Below are positions 16,465 through 25,573 of a stretch of DNA of 64,000 nt, one piece after another (the stretch's first letter is position 1; each line of letters opens with the position of its first letter). Source of the stretch: Streptomyces katrae (GTDB lineage: Bacteria > Actinomycetota > Actinomycetes > Streptomycetales > Streptomycetaceae); contig NZ_JNZY01000024.1 of the NCBI RefSeq assembly GCF_000717655.1, forward strand, positions 1-64,000, written 5' to 3'. The translations under genes and the position numbers were made by a program. The notes below the pieces were generated by a model. It searched no databases, was not told the origin of the DNA, and saw nothing but the letters and a program-made list of their open reading frames with translations.

Positions 16465-17321
16465 GGTGGCGACTGTCGGGGGTCGGCGGGGCTGTCAGGG
16501 TCGGACATGGCGAAGGAGTAGGGGGCCCAGGGGCCGGTGACCTCGATCCGCAGGTCGGGGAAGTTGCGGGCGGCGTCGGCAATGGCTCGCCGGAAAGGCT
16601 CAGCTTGGTCGTCGGGGATGAGGTAGGCGTCGTTCAGGACGTTTTCCTGCGGTCCGGTGAGTGCGCCGCGCTGGGGCGCGTGGCGTGCACGGCGAGTGGT
16701 GTGGCGAGCGGCGATGGCCTCGATGAGGTCGGCGGCCTGCTTGGCTTGTTCATACACCGCTTCGCGGGCGTGGTGCTGCGCACGGCGGGCGTGCAGGTAG
16801 GCCTTGCCCGGGCTGGTGGGAGCGGCTGATGTGGCTGTGGCACCGCCGGCGGACCGGGCATCGGCCGCGGTGGGGGGGGTGAGGTAGATCTTCACTCCGT
16901 ATTCGGTGTGTGCTTGCAGCTCGTCAAGGAGCCGGGCGAAGGTGTGGTGCTGGGCGGTGAGGGCTTGGCGGGCCCGGCTCTCGTCCTGGTAGACGGTGGC
17001 CATGCGCAGGGGCAGGAGAGGCGCGAGGGCCGCAATGGCCTGCACGACGTCGTGATGGGTGCGGGCCACGTCCTCAAGCCATTGCAGGTCCTCGAAGTGG
17101 TCCTTGAGGGCGCTCTCGTTGAAGTCGCGTTCGGGTACCTCGCTGGCGACGAAGGCGAGCCCGCCGGAACCGCGGGCGGTGGGAGCGGTGGGGAGAGCGG
17201 TGGGGAGCAGAAGCCGCACTGGCGCCCGGCCGATGCCGAGCAGGCCGGCGAGGGCCTCGCCAAGGGGCTCCGTGCGCCGGGTGACGGCGTAGACGTACGT
17301 GAGGGTGGCGGGTGTGTTCAC
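16461..17321 (-). CDS. gvpL: Gas vesicle protein GvpL (GvpL/GvpF family)
   Basis: 286 residues. Begins TLTYVYAVTRRTEPL and ends IEVTGPWAPYSFAMSD, the ends that define GvpL/GvpF (YVYAV... GPWPPYSF). Middle blocks VARTHHDVVQAIAALAPLLP and RMATVYQDESRARQALTAQH are also canonical. GvpF/L proteins are chaperone-like factors that keep GvpA soluble before assembly. The start is GTG at 17319-17321, overlapping the gvpJ stop (GTGA). A Gln/Ala/Arg-rich loop about residues 155-185 is longer than usual. Confidence 0.92.
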   Translation of the reverse strand: MNTPATLTYVYAVTRRTEPLGEALAGLLGIGRAPVRLLLPTALPTAPTARGSGGLAFVASEVPERDFNESALKDHFEDLQWLEDVARTHHDVVQAIAALAPLLPLRMATVYQDESRARQALTAQHHTFARLLDELQAHTEYGVKIYLTPPTAADARSAGGATATSAAPTSPGKAYLHARRAQHHAREAVYEQAKQAADLIEAIAARHTTRRARHAPQRGALTGPQENVLNDAYLIPDDQAEPFRRAIADAARNFPDLRIEVTGPWAPYSFAMSDPDSPADPRQSPP

Positions 17322-17746
17322 TGCTGACTCCCCCGTCGCCGCCTGGTCGGGCCGCCGGGTTCTTCTTCCCGGGCCTCCCCTTCCACTTCCTCTTCGGGCT
17401 CTGCCCCTGCGATCTCGCCCCGGAGGGCCTCCAGCTCGGCGCGCAGGCGGCGGTTTTCCTGCTCCAAGGGGCTGCCCGTATGCCGGGAGGACAGGGAGGG
17501 GTCGTGCTCCCACCAGTCGATGCCCATCTCCTTGGCCTTGTCCACGGAGGCGATCAGGATGCGGAGTTTGATGGTCAACAGCTCGATGTCGAGAAGGTTG
17601 ATGCGGATGTCGCCGGCGATGACGATGCCCTTGTCCAGGACCCGCTCGAGGATGTCGGCGAGGCTGGACGAGGAGGAGGTCTGCCCGTACGGCACGGGCA
17701 TGCGGGAGGAGAACCCTCCGGGGCGGCCGGGCAGAGGTTCGGTCAC
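17318..17746 (-). CDS. gvpJ: Gas vesicle protein GvpJ (GvpA/J/M family) with acidic/basic tail
   Basis: 142 residues. A Gly/Ser-rich leader precedes the GvpA-type core SLADILERVLDKGIVIAGDI and RINLLDIELLTIKLRILIAS, then the GvpJ-type WWEHDP segment and a coiled-coil stretch (LEQENRRLRAELEALRGEI). The tail is acidic (PEEEVEGEAREEE) and ends GGPTRRRRGSQQ, an acid-to-basic switch that also occurs in GvpA and the two divergent genes of this locus. Minor vesicle component, proposed for nucleation or tips. Coupled to gvpL. Confidence 0.9.
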   Translation of the reverse strand: MTEPLPGRPGGFSSRMPVPYGQTSSSSSLADILERVLDKGIVIAGDIRINLLDIELLTIKLRILIASVDKAKEMGIDWWEHDPSLSSRHTGSPLEQENRRLRAELEALRGEIAGAEPEEEVEGEAREEEPGGPTRRRRGSQQ

Positions 17747-17766
17747 GGTGGCGCTCCCGCCTCAAC

Positions 17767-18015
17767 TCAGGACAGCTGGTTGCGGTAATCGGCGATTTCC
17801 GTCAGTCGGCCGATGAGTTCGTCCTCGCATCGGTCAAAGGTCTCCTGGTCGATCTCCCCGCTGACCAGCTGCTGCTCCAGCTGGGCGAGGCGTTGCCAGA
17901 TCGGGGCGGGGTCGTAGTACTCCTCTTCCGCCTTGTCGACGACACGCTGGGCGACCCAGGTGACGGCGCGTACCGGCGCGAGGGGAAGCGTCAGGAGGTA
18001 GGTCAGCAGTCCCAT
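17767..18015 (-). CDS. gvpG: Gas vesicle protein GvpG
   Basis: 82 residues, typical GvpG: MGLLTYLLTLPLAPVRAVTW followed by VAQRVVDKAEEEYYDPAPIW and the coiled-coil end ELIGRLTEIADYRNQLS. The start is amphipathic/hydrophobic and the rest is helical. GvpG is an accessory assembly protein that works with GvpF. Intergenic gaps to gvpF (38 bases) and gvpJ (20 bases) fit one transcript. Confidence 0.92.
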   Translation of the reverse strand: MGLLTYLLTLPLAPVRAVTWVAQRVVDKAEEEYYDPAPIWQRLAQLEQQLVSGEIDQETFDRCEDELIGRLTEIADYRNQLS

Positions 18016-18053
18016 GGTCTTCCTCCCGTCGGGGCCGGGGTGCGATGTGGGTG

Positions 18054-18770
18054 TCAGACGAAGCTGTAGGGGGGCAGGGGGCCGGAGAGCCGCAGGTCGA
18101 TGCCGCTGCCGATCTCGCGGGCCAGATTGGCCTGCGCGGCGTGGAAAGCCTGCGTCTCCTCGTCGGGCACGAGCAGGGAGAGGTTGAGGAAGTCGCTCCC
18201 CGACGCCGGGCGGGCAAGGTATTCGCGGGAGAAGGGAATGAGGGCCTCGGTCAGTCCGGCTGCCAGGGTCTCCTGCCGTGCCAGCACCTCGCCTGCGACC
18301 AGCTCCCCCAGGGCGAGCGGCAGGCCGGGGTCCCGGTCTCCGCCCCGGATGCGCTCGTTGAGATCCCTGGCCTCGGGCAGGTCCTCGAGGATCTGCTGCA
18401 GCAGCGGTGCCTCATCGGCCTGCGATGCCCGCACGTGGTACTCGGCGCAGCCCTCGAGGCGTTCGAGTGCGCCGAGGTAGCCGTCGGCGTTGGACTCCAA
18501 GGCCTGGGAGACCGCGAGGTCGTCGGGGGCGGTGTAGCCGAACTGCAGTGGCAGGACCACCCCATCGGCCATCAACCGCTCCTGCACCTCTTGGTGCGCG
18601 GCCAGATCGCGGCGCTTGGGCCGGATCTCCTCGCTGATGTCGCTGACCACCGCGCACAGCGGCCCGGCGGTCACCGTGCGCAGCGGGGCGGGTTCGGAGC
18701 CGACGCCGCTGACGCCGTCCAGGCGACGGGGGTGGTCCTTCGCGGTGATCGAGTACACGTAGAGCGGCAT
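18054..18770 (-). CDS. gvpF: Gas vesicle protein GvpF (GvpL/GvpF family)
   Basis: 238 residues. MPLYVYSITAKDH at the start and DLRLSGPLPPYSFV at the end are the canonical GvpF/L ends; VVSDISEEIRPKRRDLAAHQ, GVVLPLQFGYTAPDD and SFLNLSLLVPDEE-like blocks (FLNLSLLVPDEETQAF) are also present. Acts as a GvpA-binding chaperone in assembly. The ATG follows a GGAG-type site inside the three-base gap to gvpA, so translation is coupled to gvpA. Confidence 0.93.
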   Translation of the reverse strand: MPLYVYSITAKDHPRRLDGVSGVGSEPAPLRTVTAGPLCAVVSDISEEIRPKRRDLAAHQEVQERLMADGVVLPLQFGYTAPDDLAVSQALESNADGYLGALERLEGCAEYHVRASQADEAPLLQQILEDLPEARDLNERIRGGDRDPGLPLALGELVAGEVLARQETLAAGLTEALIPFSREYLARPASGSDFLNLSLLVPDEETQAFHAAQANLAREIGSGIDLRLSGPLPPYSFV

Positions 18771-18773
18771 CGG

Positions 18774-19241
18774 TTACTCCTTCTCCCGGCGTACGGGGCG
18801 CCGGGCGGGGCGGCGTCGCCTGGGTGCCTCCTCCACTTCTTCTTCGTCTTCTTCCGGTTCCGGCTTCTCGGATGTGGAGGATTTGCCGGTCAGGGAGTCG
18901 GTCACCGCTTCGACGGCTCCGCTCAGTGCTCCTTTGGTCTTCCCGCGAGCACCGCCCTCAAGCATGTTGCTCATGACGTCGGGCAACTGGGCGGGGGCCT
19001 TGCGGCCCGCTTCGAGGTCGAGGCGGTTGCAGGCTTCGGCGAAGCGGAGGTAGGTGTCGACGCTGGCCACCACGATCCGCGCGTCGATCTTGATGAGTTC
19101 AATGCCCACCAACGACACGCGGACGAAGACGTCGATGACCAGACCCCGGTCGAGGATGAGCTCCAGGACGTCGTAGAGGCTGCTCGTACCGCCTCCTTGC
19201 CCTCGGGCGACGGGGCTGCCGCCCTGCGGCACCATGGTCAT
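18774..19241 (-). CDS. gvpA: Gas vesicle structural protein GvpA with long C-terminal tail
   Basis: 155 residues. The shell-protein core (about residues 20-75) is almost textbook: [40 protein letters not shown] and [20 protein letters not shown]. Canonical GvpA proteins stop soon after this point at about 70-75 residues. Here a further 75 residues follow, ending in an acidic run ([11 protein letters not shown]) and then [16 protein letters not shown]. Long GvpA forms occur in streptomycetes, for which visible gas vesicles are not established, so the tail may mark a different use of the protein. Directly upstream of gvpF. Confidence 0.92.
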   Translation of the reverse strand: MTMVPQGGSPVARGQGGGTSSLYDVLELILDRGLVIDVFVRVSLVGIELIKIDARIVVASVDTYLRFAEACNRLDLEAGRKAPAQLPDVMSNMLEGGARGKTKGALSGAVEAVTDSLTGKSSTSEKPEPEEDEEEVEEAPRRRRPARRPVRREKE

Positions 19242-19271
19242 GGCGCCTCCTTCCGCCGGCGTGTCCTGCTG

Positions 19272-19646
19272 TCAGGTCGGCCGGTCGATCGTGCCGCGGC
19301 TGTAGCGGCGGGTGCGTTCGTAGGAGATCAGCTCGCCCTCCTCGTCCAGTGCGACCCGGTAGCTGGCCATCACGCTGGTCGTGTCCGGGATTCGCGCCAG
19401 CTCCACCACCTCCACCTGGGCCTCCCAGCCCTCCTCGGTCGGCTTGAGCGAGCTGACGGAGTCGGGGAACCGGCCCAGGAGTTCAGCGAGCTGCTCGGCC
19501 GCGGCGCGCATCGCCTTCGCCGCGCCGGGCACGCCCGAACGGCGCCGGGACGCGCTGCGCCTGGGCTGATGCCTGTCCTGCTGATCGCCCTCACCGGCAG
19601 CGCGTGAAGAGGCCCGCCGGGGGCGTGCAGGTTCCGCTGCGGCCAT
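19272..19646 (-). CDS. gvpO: Gas vesicle protein GvpO
   Basis: 124 residues. A disordered basic N-terminus (about 45 residues) is followed by the GvpO domain: AAEQLAELLGRFPDSVSSLK, EEGWEAQVEVVELARIPDTT and ASYRVALDEEGELISYERTR then RYSRG. GvpO is required for expression or assembly of gas vesicles. As the most upstream gene it leads the minus-strand operon; the roughly 200 bases to the divergent gene at 19845 should hold both promoters. Confidence 0.92.
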   Translation of the reverse strand: MAAAEPARPRRASSRAAGEGDQQDRHQPRRSASRRRSGVPGAAKAMRAAAEQLAELLGRFPDSVSSLKPTEEGWEAQVEVVELARIPDTTSVMASYRVALDEEGELISYERTRRYSRGTIDRPT

Positions 19647-19844
19647 ATACCACTCCCTTGGGGAGACGGCGTCACAGAAACTAGAATGTCACTAAATCTG
19701 CGCATAAGTCTCGCACCGGGGGCAGGAGCTTGAGAAAGGCCGCCCGGGCAGGACGCGCTTCGTCGGCCGCCAGTGCGCGACGCCAGGGTCCCGCTGCCCG
19801 CGTGGGCACCAGACGTTCCTAGAGCGCCCTGACAGGGGATGATC

Positions 19845-20912
<1,068 letters not shown>

Positions 20913-20915
20913 GCC

Positions 20916-22031
20916 ATGGCAACCTCAGACCGCTCCAGCGCACAGGAGTCCACGTCCGGCCTGGACCAGCTGCTGAAGGAACTGACCGGCTTCCTGGCCG
21001 CGCAGGCAGACCAGCTGGTCGACAAGGCCACCGACAAGGTCTCCGACGTCACGGACCAGCTCTACGACGTCGCCGACAACGACGGTTCGCTCTCGGACAT
21101 CGCCGGCATCGGCGGCCGCCTCCTGCAAGGCGACTCGCCTCTGAAGGCCATGGCCGGCCAGCAACTCGGAAACCTCAAGGACAAGGTGACCGACACCTTC
21201 TCCGAGGCCTTCGGGAAGGGCCGCGGCCGCAAGAGCGGCGGCGGCAAAGTGGTCAACATCGTCGAGGCGATCGACGTCGGCCTGCCCCTGCGCACCGTCT
21301 ATGACCACTGGACGCAGTACGAGAACTTCAGCAGCTTCGCCAAGGGAGTCCGCGACGTCTCCCGCGATGACGAAACCAACAGCGACTGGAAGGTCAAGGT
21401 CGGGCCCTCCTCACGCAGCTGGAAGGCGACCGTCCAGGAACAGATACCCGACGACCGCATCGTGTGGACCTCGCAGGGCGCCAAGGGCACCACGCGCGGC
21501 TGCGTCAGCTTCCACGAACTGGGGCCGACGTTGACCCGCATCGTCATCGTCGTCGAATACCACCCCTCCGGCCTGTTCGAAAAGACAGGCAACCTGTGGC
21601 GCGCCCAGGGCCGCCGCCTGCGGCTGGACCTCAAGCACTTCCTCCGCTACACCATGCTCACCACCGACGAACCCGAAGGCTGGCGCGGCGAAATCCGCGA
21701 CGGCGAAGTCGTCCAGAGCCATGAGGAAGCCCTCGAGGAAGAGCAAGCCGAGGGCGCGGACCAGGACGAGTACGAGGATGAGGAGGACCAGGAGAACGGA
21801 GCCGAGGACGACGACGAGGGGTACGAGGCCGAGGAGCCGGGCCAGCAGGATGGAGAGGCAGGAAGCGAGGACTACGAGGACGAGGAGTACGCCGACGAAA
21901 CCGAAGAGGAGCCGGAGGAGCCGGAGGAGCAGGAGGAGCCGGAGGAGCCGGAGGAGCAGGACGAGGAGCCGGACGAGGAAGAGTACGAAACTTCCCCGCC
22001 TCGCCCACGTCGACGGCGAAACGCCTCGTGA
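20916..22031 (+). CDS. SRPBCC-domain gas-vesicle-locus protein with acidic tail
   Basis: 371 residues. An amphipathic helical N-terminus (LDQLLKELTGFLAAQADQLV) leads to a START/SRPBCC ligand-binding domain at about 110-250: VVNIVEAIDVGLPLRTVYDH, WTQYENFSSFAKGVRDVSRD and GCVSFHELGPTLTRIVIVVE with YHPSGLFEKTGNL. The last 100 residues are a Glu/Asp-rich run ending PPRPRRRRNAS, the same acid-then-RRRR pattern as in GvpA, GvpJ and the preceding gene. GGAGG of its ribosome site overlaps the end of the upstream gene. Genes of this type belong to streptomycete gvp clusters; whether it corresponds to gvpY or gvpZ I cannot say. Confidence 0.82.
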   Translation: MATSDRSSAQESTSGLDQLLKELTGFLAAQADQLVDKATDKVSDVTDQLYDVADNDGSLSDIAGIGGRLLQGDSPLKAMAGQQLGNLKDKVTDTFSEAFGKGRGRKSGGGKVVNIVEAIDVGLPLRTVYDHWTQYENFSSFAKGVRDVSRDDETNSDWKVKVGPSSRSWKATVQEQIPDDRIVWTSQGAKGTTRGCVSFHELGPTLTRIVIVVEYHPSGLFEKTGNLWRAQGRRLRLDLKHFLRYTMLTTDEPEGWRGEIRDGEVVQSHEEALEEEQAEGADQDEYEDEEDQENGAEDDDEGYEAEEPGQQDGEAGSEDYEDEEYADETEEEPEEPEEQEEPEEPEEQDEEPDEEEYETSPPRPRRRRNAS

Positions 22032-22085
22032 GGCTGCGCCGACGGCGCCGCCCGCGCTCTCCCGAAAGGCAGGGGGCGCGCACAC

Positions 22086-22121
22086 GTGAGGGCCGGCGGA
22101 GCGTCTCCGACCGGCCCTCAC
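22086..22121. terminator. Strong hairpin between convergent genes
   Basis: Inverted repeat with arms GTGAGGGCCGG and CCGGCCCTCAC, enclosing a second short stem (CGGAG...CTCCG). It lies between the stop of the SRPBCC gene and the stop of the minus-strand CsbD gene and can serve both. Confidence 0.8.
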
Positions 22122-22163
22122 CCCCATGTCACCCTCGGGAATGAAACCCTCACTCAGCTCCCA

Positions 22164-22337
22164 TCAATGCTTCAGTGCGTCCTTCGCCTTTTGAGCGGCC
22201 TGCTTGGCATCACCCAGCGCCTGCTCGGAGCGCCCCTTCGCCTCCAGACTTTCGTTCCCTACAGCCTTGCCCGTCGTCTCCTTCAGCTTCCCCTTGGTGG
22301 TCTTCCCTGCGTTCTTGACCTTCTTGCCTGCACCCAT
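22164..22337 (-). CDS. CsbD family stress protein, 57 aa
   Basis: A typical CsbD-like protein: MGAGKKVKNAGKTTKGKLKE followed by TTGKAVGNESLEAKGRSEQA and a helical Lys/Ala tail AAQKAKDALKH. The G-K-x-K-E-x-x-G-K-x-x-G-N/D-x-x-L-E-A-K-G signature is complete. The ATG is set by GGAGGTGAG; a longer in-frame start five codons up lacks it. CsbD proteins accumulate under general stress; biochemical role unknown. Confidence 0.87.
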   Translation of the reverse strand: MGAGKKVKNAGKTTKGKLKETTGKAVGNESLEAKGRSEQALGDAKQAAQKAKDALKH

Positions 22338-22908
22338 TCGTCTCACCTCCACCCCGCTCAGTACATGGGCAATACAAGCCCGACCACCACCTACCCCACA
22401 CGAAAAGCGATACGCATTACTCGCCGATTAAGACATGGCGGACTATTCGGGCCAAACGGGAGACCAGGCCTTCGGGCAGAGCAGGCCCCCGCGTTCCATC
22501 GCGTCCGTCACCGCCATACCGAGCCGCCCCGCGAATGGCCCCGGACGGCATGGCAGCTCAGTGCGTCCGCCAAGCGGGCCGTGGCGGCGTCGGTCGTGCG
22601 CACGTAGGTGTCCTGCGGCATCGGACGTCGGCGCGCGCCATCGCTGCCTCGCCCTCAGGCCCCGGATCCTTCCGGCTGCGCACCCGCCGCCGCGCCGGCG
22701 GCGGCGGGTGACCTTGCGCGCTGCCTCGCCGGGCAAGACCTCCGGCGTCCCGTCCACACCAAGATGGCGCGGCCTGGCCACCCGCCACGCAACGCGGTCG
22801 TGGAGCCCCGAGAAGCCCCGGGGCCGTCGGCCATGCCGAACAGGAGCAGGAGGCGCGCGGCTGTCCACGGGTACCCGCCGCGCTGACGGTGAGCGCCGGC
22901 CCGGTCCA
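22338..22908. other. 571-base stretch without a recognised gene
   Basis: Several open frames cross this stretch on both strands but all are Arg/Pro/Ala-rich, lack ribosome sites and show no domain. The left edge should hold the CsbD promoter. No repeats or RNA signatures seen. Confidence 0.4.
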
Positions 22909-23814
22909 TCAGCGGGGCGTGAGGCGCCACTGCTGCTCGGGCCGGGCTGCACACGGCGACTGGACCACGGGCGCCGTCTGCTCCGTGCCCGCGCGGGCGA
23001 CGCTCAGGCACAGCCCGCTGTTGTCGTTGACGAAGCGGTACAGGACGCGGCCCGAGGGGTCCCGGGCCGGCTCCGGGGCGACGCGCCACAGGTGATCGGG
23101 GTACTCCCCGCAGGGGAACTGGTTGACGGTGACACCGGCGGCCTTGTTCGCAGCGGGTACGGCCACGCACAGTCCGCTGTTGTCGTTGGCCACGCGGTAG
23201 AGCGGCCCGGCGGGGCCCTGGCCCCAGGGCTCGATCCGCCAGTAGTGGTCGGGGTGGTTCCCGCAGCCGAACTGGTTCAGGTCGGCGACCTCGGTGCTCG
23301 CGCCGGGAACGGCCAGACACAGGCCACTGTTGCGGTTCACGATCCGCAGCGGGACATCGACCGGTACCGCCGCCGGCTCGGTGTCCCGGTCCTTCCCCGT
23401 GGACGGCGACGGTCCCGCGTCAGAGGTCGGGCGCCCGGCCGGGGACGACGCGGGCGGGCTGCTCGGGGCAGCGGAGGAGGCCGGTGTCGGGGACGGTGTG
23501 CCGGGGACAGTGGCGTCGGTGGACGGCGAGAGGCTCTCGGTACCGGCCGGCGGCGCGGCCACCGAGGGCGACGGCCCCGGTGAGAGTTCCGCCCCACGCT
23601 GCTGTCCCGCCACCATGGTCACCAGGACCCCGGCCACCGGAACGACCAGCCCGACCAGCCACCAGGCCCACCGCGGCGGTGTGTAGCCCGTACGGGCCCC
23701 CGGACCGGTGGCGCCCGACGCCACACCCGCCCCCGCCGCCCCTCCGGACCCGGCGTCCTCCTCCACGGCCACCCCCGCCCTCAAAGTTCGCCCCCCGGCC
23801 CAACTCCCCGTCAC
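22909..23814 (-). CDS. RICIN-domain membrane-anchored protein
   Basis: 301 residues. A short cytoplasmic part precedes one transmembrane helix (WAWWLVGLVVPVAGVLVTMV), then an 80-residue Ser/Pro/Thr-rich stalk, then a ricin-type beta-trefoil outside the membrane. Three trefoil repeats are visible, each with the N-x-x-S-G-L-C-L/V-x-V signature (RNSGLCLAVPG, NDNSGLCVAVPA, NDNSGLCLSVARA) and QxW-like ends (HYWRIEP, HLWRVAP, QQWRLTP). It probably binds carbohydrate at the cell surface. No enzymatic domain is attached, unlike most RICIN proteins. Stands alone. Confidence 0.85.
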   Translation of the reverse strand: MTGSWAGGRTLRAGVAVEEDAGSGGAAGAGVASGATGPGARTGYTPPRWAWWLVGLVVPVAGVLVTMVAGQQRGAELSPGPSPSVAAPPAGTESLSPSTDATVPGTPSPTPASSAAPSSPPASSPAGRPTSDAGPSPSTGKDRDTEPAAVPVDVPLRIVNRNSGLCLAVPGASTEVADLNQFGCGNHPDHYWRIEPWGQGPAGPLYRVANDNSGLCVAVPAANKAAGVTVNQFPCGEYPDHLWRVAPEPARDPSGRVLYRFVNDNSGLCLSVARAGTEQTAPVVQSPCAARPEQQWRLTPR

Positions 23815-24104
23815 CGCAATATTACTGAGGGATCATCGGATAAGCGGCCATGTACCGTGGGCCAAGGGCCTTCGCCGCGGAGAACGCCGCGACGGTCAGG
23901 TCACCTTGTCTGGCACGAACACACCGGCAACACCCAGCACCAGCGCGGGGAAGCCGGACGGGGCGGCCCGGACACGCCGTGGCCGTCCGCCTCCGGGGAG
24001 CCCGATTCGCCCTCCAAGTCGGCGGAGCGACGATTGACTGCAACGACGGGGACGGCCCGGACATGAAGCCATTCCACATCCCGCAGCGTGGGGACTGAGA
24101 CATC

Positions 24105-24434
24105 GTGAACCAGGAGGCGTACCGCCGAGAGCTGGAATATCTGAGCCAGTACGCACACGACGACTGGGTCGGCTTCTCTGTCGTCAGCGGAGCCGTGGGG
24201 AGTCTGCTCGGACGGGGCGCCACGTTCGAGGAACAGCTGGCGTTGCTCCTGCGGATCGTCGCCGCTCTGTACGACGCCGGGGCACGACCGGGAGACCTGA
24301 CGGAGTCGGAACAGGACCCCTTCCTGCCATGGAATGCGGACGAGGCCGGGGCTTTGGCGCGAATCGCGGCAGAGATCGACGCGCATTCCCAGTTGCCCGA
24401 CTCCGGTGACATCTGCTGGTTCACGGTGCCGTGA
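24105..24434 (+). CDS. Hypothetical soluble protein, possible immunity-type
   Basis: 109 residues, acidic and helical: MNQEAYRRELEYLSQYAHDD, then WVGFSVVSGAVGSLLGRGAT and the ending LPDSGDICWFTVP. I do not recognise a named family. Size, acidity and a GTG start only six bases after the stop of an upstream short frame (ending GPDMKPFHIPQRGD) resemble toxin/immunity layouts in streptomycetes, where the upstream partner here would be a decayed fragment. That interpretation is speculative. A strong terminator hairpin follows at 24495. Confidence 0.6.
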   Translation: MNQEAYRRELEYLSQYAHDDWVGFSVVSGAVGSLLGRGATFEEQLALLLRIVAALYDAGARPGDLTESEQDPFLPWNADEAGALARIAAEIDAHSQLPDSGDICWFTVP

Positions 24435-24494
24435 GGCCTGTCACGGTGTGTGCGCGCTCCCCCGTCGGGCCCGGCACGCGTGGTGGAGCTTCAC

Positions 24495-24530
24495 CGAGGG
24501 GGCCCCTGCCAGCTGACAGGGGCCCCCTCG
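24495..24530 (+). terminator. Hairpin terminator
   Basis: Perfect 14-base stem (left arm CGAGGGGGCCCCTG, right arm CAGGGGCCCCCTCG) with an eight-base loop, 60 bases past the stop of the gene at 24105-24434. No T-tract. Confidence 0.8.
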
Positions 24531-24881
24531 CTCGGTCAGGTGCTGTCCAGAGCGCCTGGGGCACCTGCCCTCGTCCGCACACTCCTGTCGGCACGGCCTG
24601 ATCACGAGCGTAGCGAGCCCGCCGACGGCCATGGGCCGATACGGAAATCGCCCCGACCGGCAGCGCGCACCGGCCCCGATGCTGTATGGCGCCCTGCATG
24701 GCGCGATCACCCAACCGGCAGGAACGGGCAGATCCGTCTCCGCGGCCCCGCGGCCACAGGTTCTGCGCCTGCTGGGCGGCGTGCAGCACGCATCACCCGA
24801 ACGGCCTACGCGCCACCGCTCCGCGCGGGCGGTGCGGGCTGGTCCGTGTCACGGTGACAGGGCGACGAGAGGTCCACGCAC

Positions 24882-24922
24882 GCGGGGCCCGGCCGGTCGA
24901 GGAAGCCCCGGCCGGGCCCCGC
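24882..24922. terminator. Strong hairpin of uncertain target
   Basis: Perfect 15-base inverted repeat (GCGGGGCCCGGCCGG and its complement) with an 11-base loop. There is no gene immediately upstream on either strand, so it may terminate an unrecognised small transcript, insulate the next gene, or remain from a deleted gene. Confidence 0.6.
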
Positions 24923-25043
24923 AACGGACCGAGGTCCCACTCTCCTCCGGCCCGTATGACTCATCGCCGGCGGGGACCGGACAGGTGACCGGCGTCCAGA
25001 CCACCGGCACGTCCCACCGCGGCCGGCCGCCGCAGACGCAAGG

Positions 25044-25361
25044 ATGCCCGCACCCACCCCCGACGACCCACGGCTGGAGACCACCGTGCTGGAACGCAAG
25101 CAGCTCAAAGGCCGAACCCACGTCACCTTCGTCCTGCCCGAAGACAACCCGGAGGGGCCGGTCAGCGTGGTCGGAGACTTCAACCACTGGAACCCCGCCG
25201 CCCACCCGCTCGAACCCCGAGGCGACGGCACCCGCACCGCCCAAGTCGCCCTGCCCGCCCACAGCACGCACTCCTTCCGCTACCTCGCGGCCGGCGACTA
25301 CTGGTTCAACGACGAACAAGCCGACAGCGACGACGGCACCAACAGCCACATCCACACCTGA
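25044..25361 (+). CDS. CBM48/isoamylase-early-set domain protein
   Basis: 105 residues with one beta-sandwich domain of the glycogen-binding CBM48/E-set type: THVTFVLPEDNPEGPVSVVG, DFNHWNPAAHPLEPRGDGTR and HSFRYLAAGDYWFNDEQADS. The GDFNHWNP motif is the sugar-binding hallmark shared with AMPK-beta and branching enzymes. Stand-alone versions occur in actinomycetes; they may bind glycogen or trehalose-type glucans. No polymerising or debranching enzyme lies nearby. Confidence 0.85.
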   Translation: MPAPTPDDPRLETTVLERKQLKGRTHVTFVLPEDNPEGPVSVVGDFNHWNPAAHPLEPRGDGTRTAQVALPAHSTHSFRYLAAGDYWFNDEQADSDDGTNSHIHT

Positions 25362-25573
25362 CCCACCCCGGGGCAGTGATCCGGGGCTCCGCCTACCGCG
25401 CCCGGCTCGAGGCGGTTGTCGGCGGGGAAACCGGACCGCGCCGGCGGTGTAGTGCCACCGGTCTCCGTTGCGGGAGGCGACAGTGACCTCAGCACGGAGC
25501 AGTGGATCCCGGGCTCGCGGTAGTGGACTTTCGGCAGTGCCGCAGGGCGGCGGAGTTCCGTAGGGTCGCGTCC

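Larger units (their letters stand above)
24435..25043. other. 609-base gap with two hairpins, no gene seen
   Basis: Between the hypothetical gene and the CBM48-like gene I find two strong hairpins (24495-24530 and 24882-24922) but no reading frame with a domain or ribosome site. Two hairpins separated by about 350 bases might bracket a lost or very small transcription unit. Confidence 0.4.
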
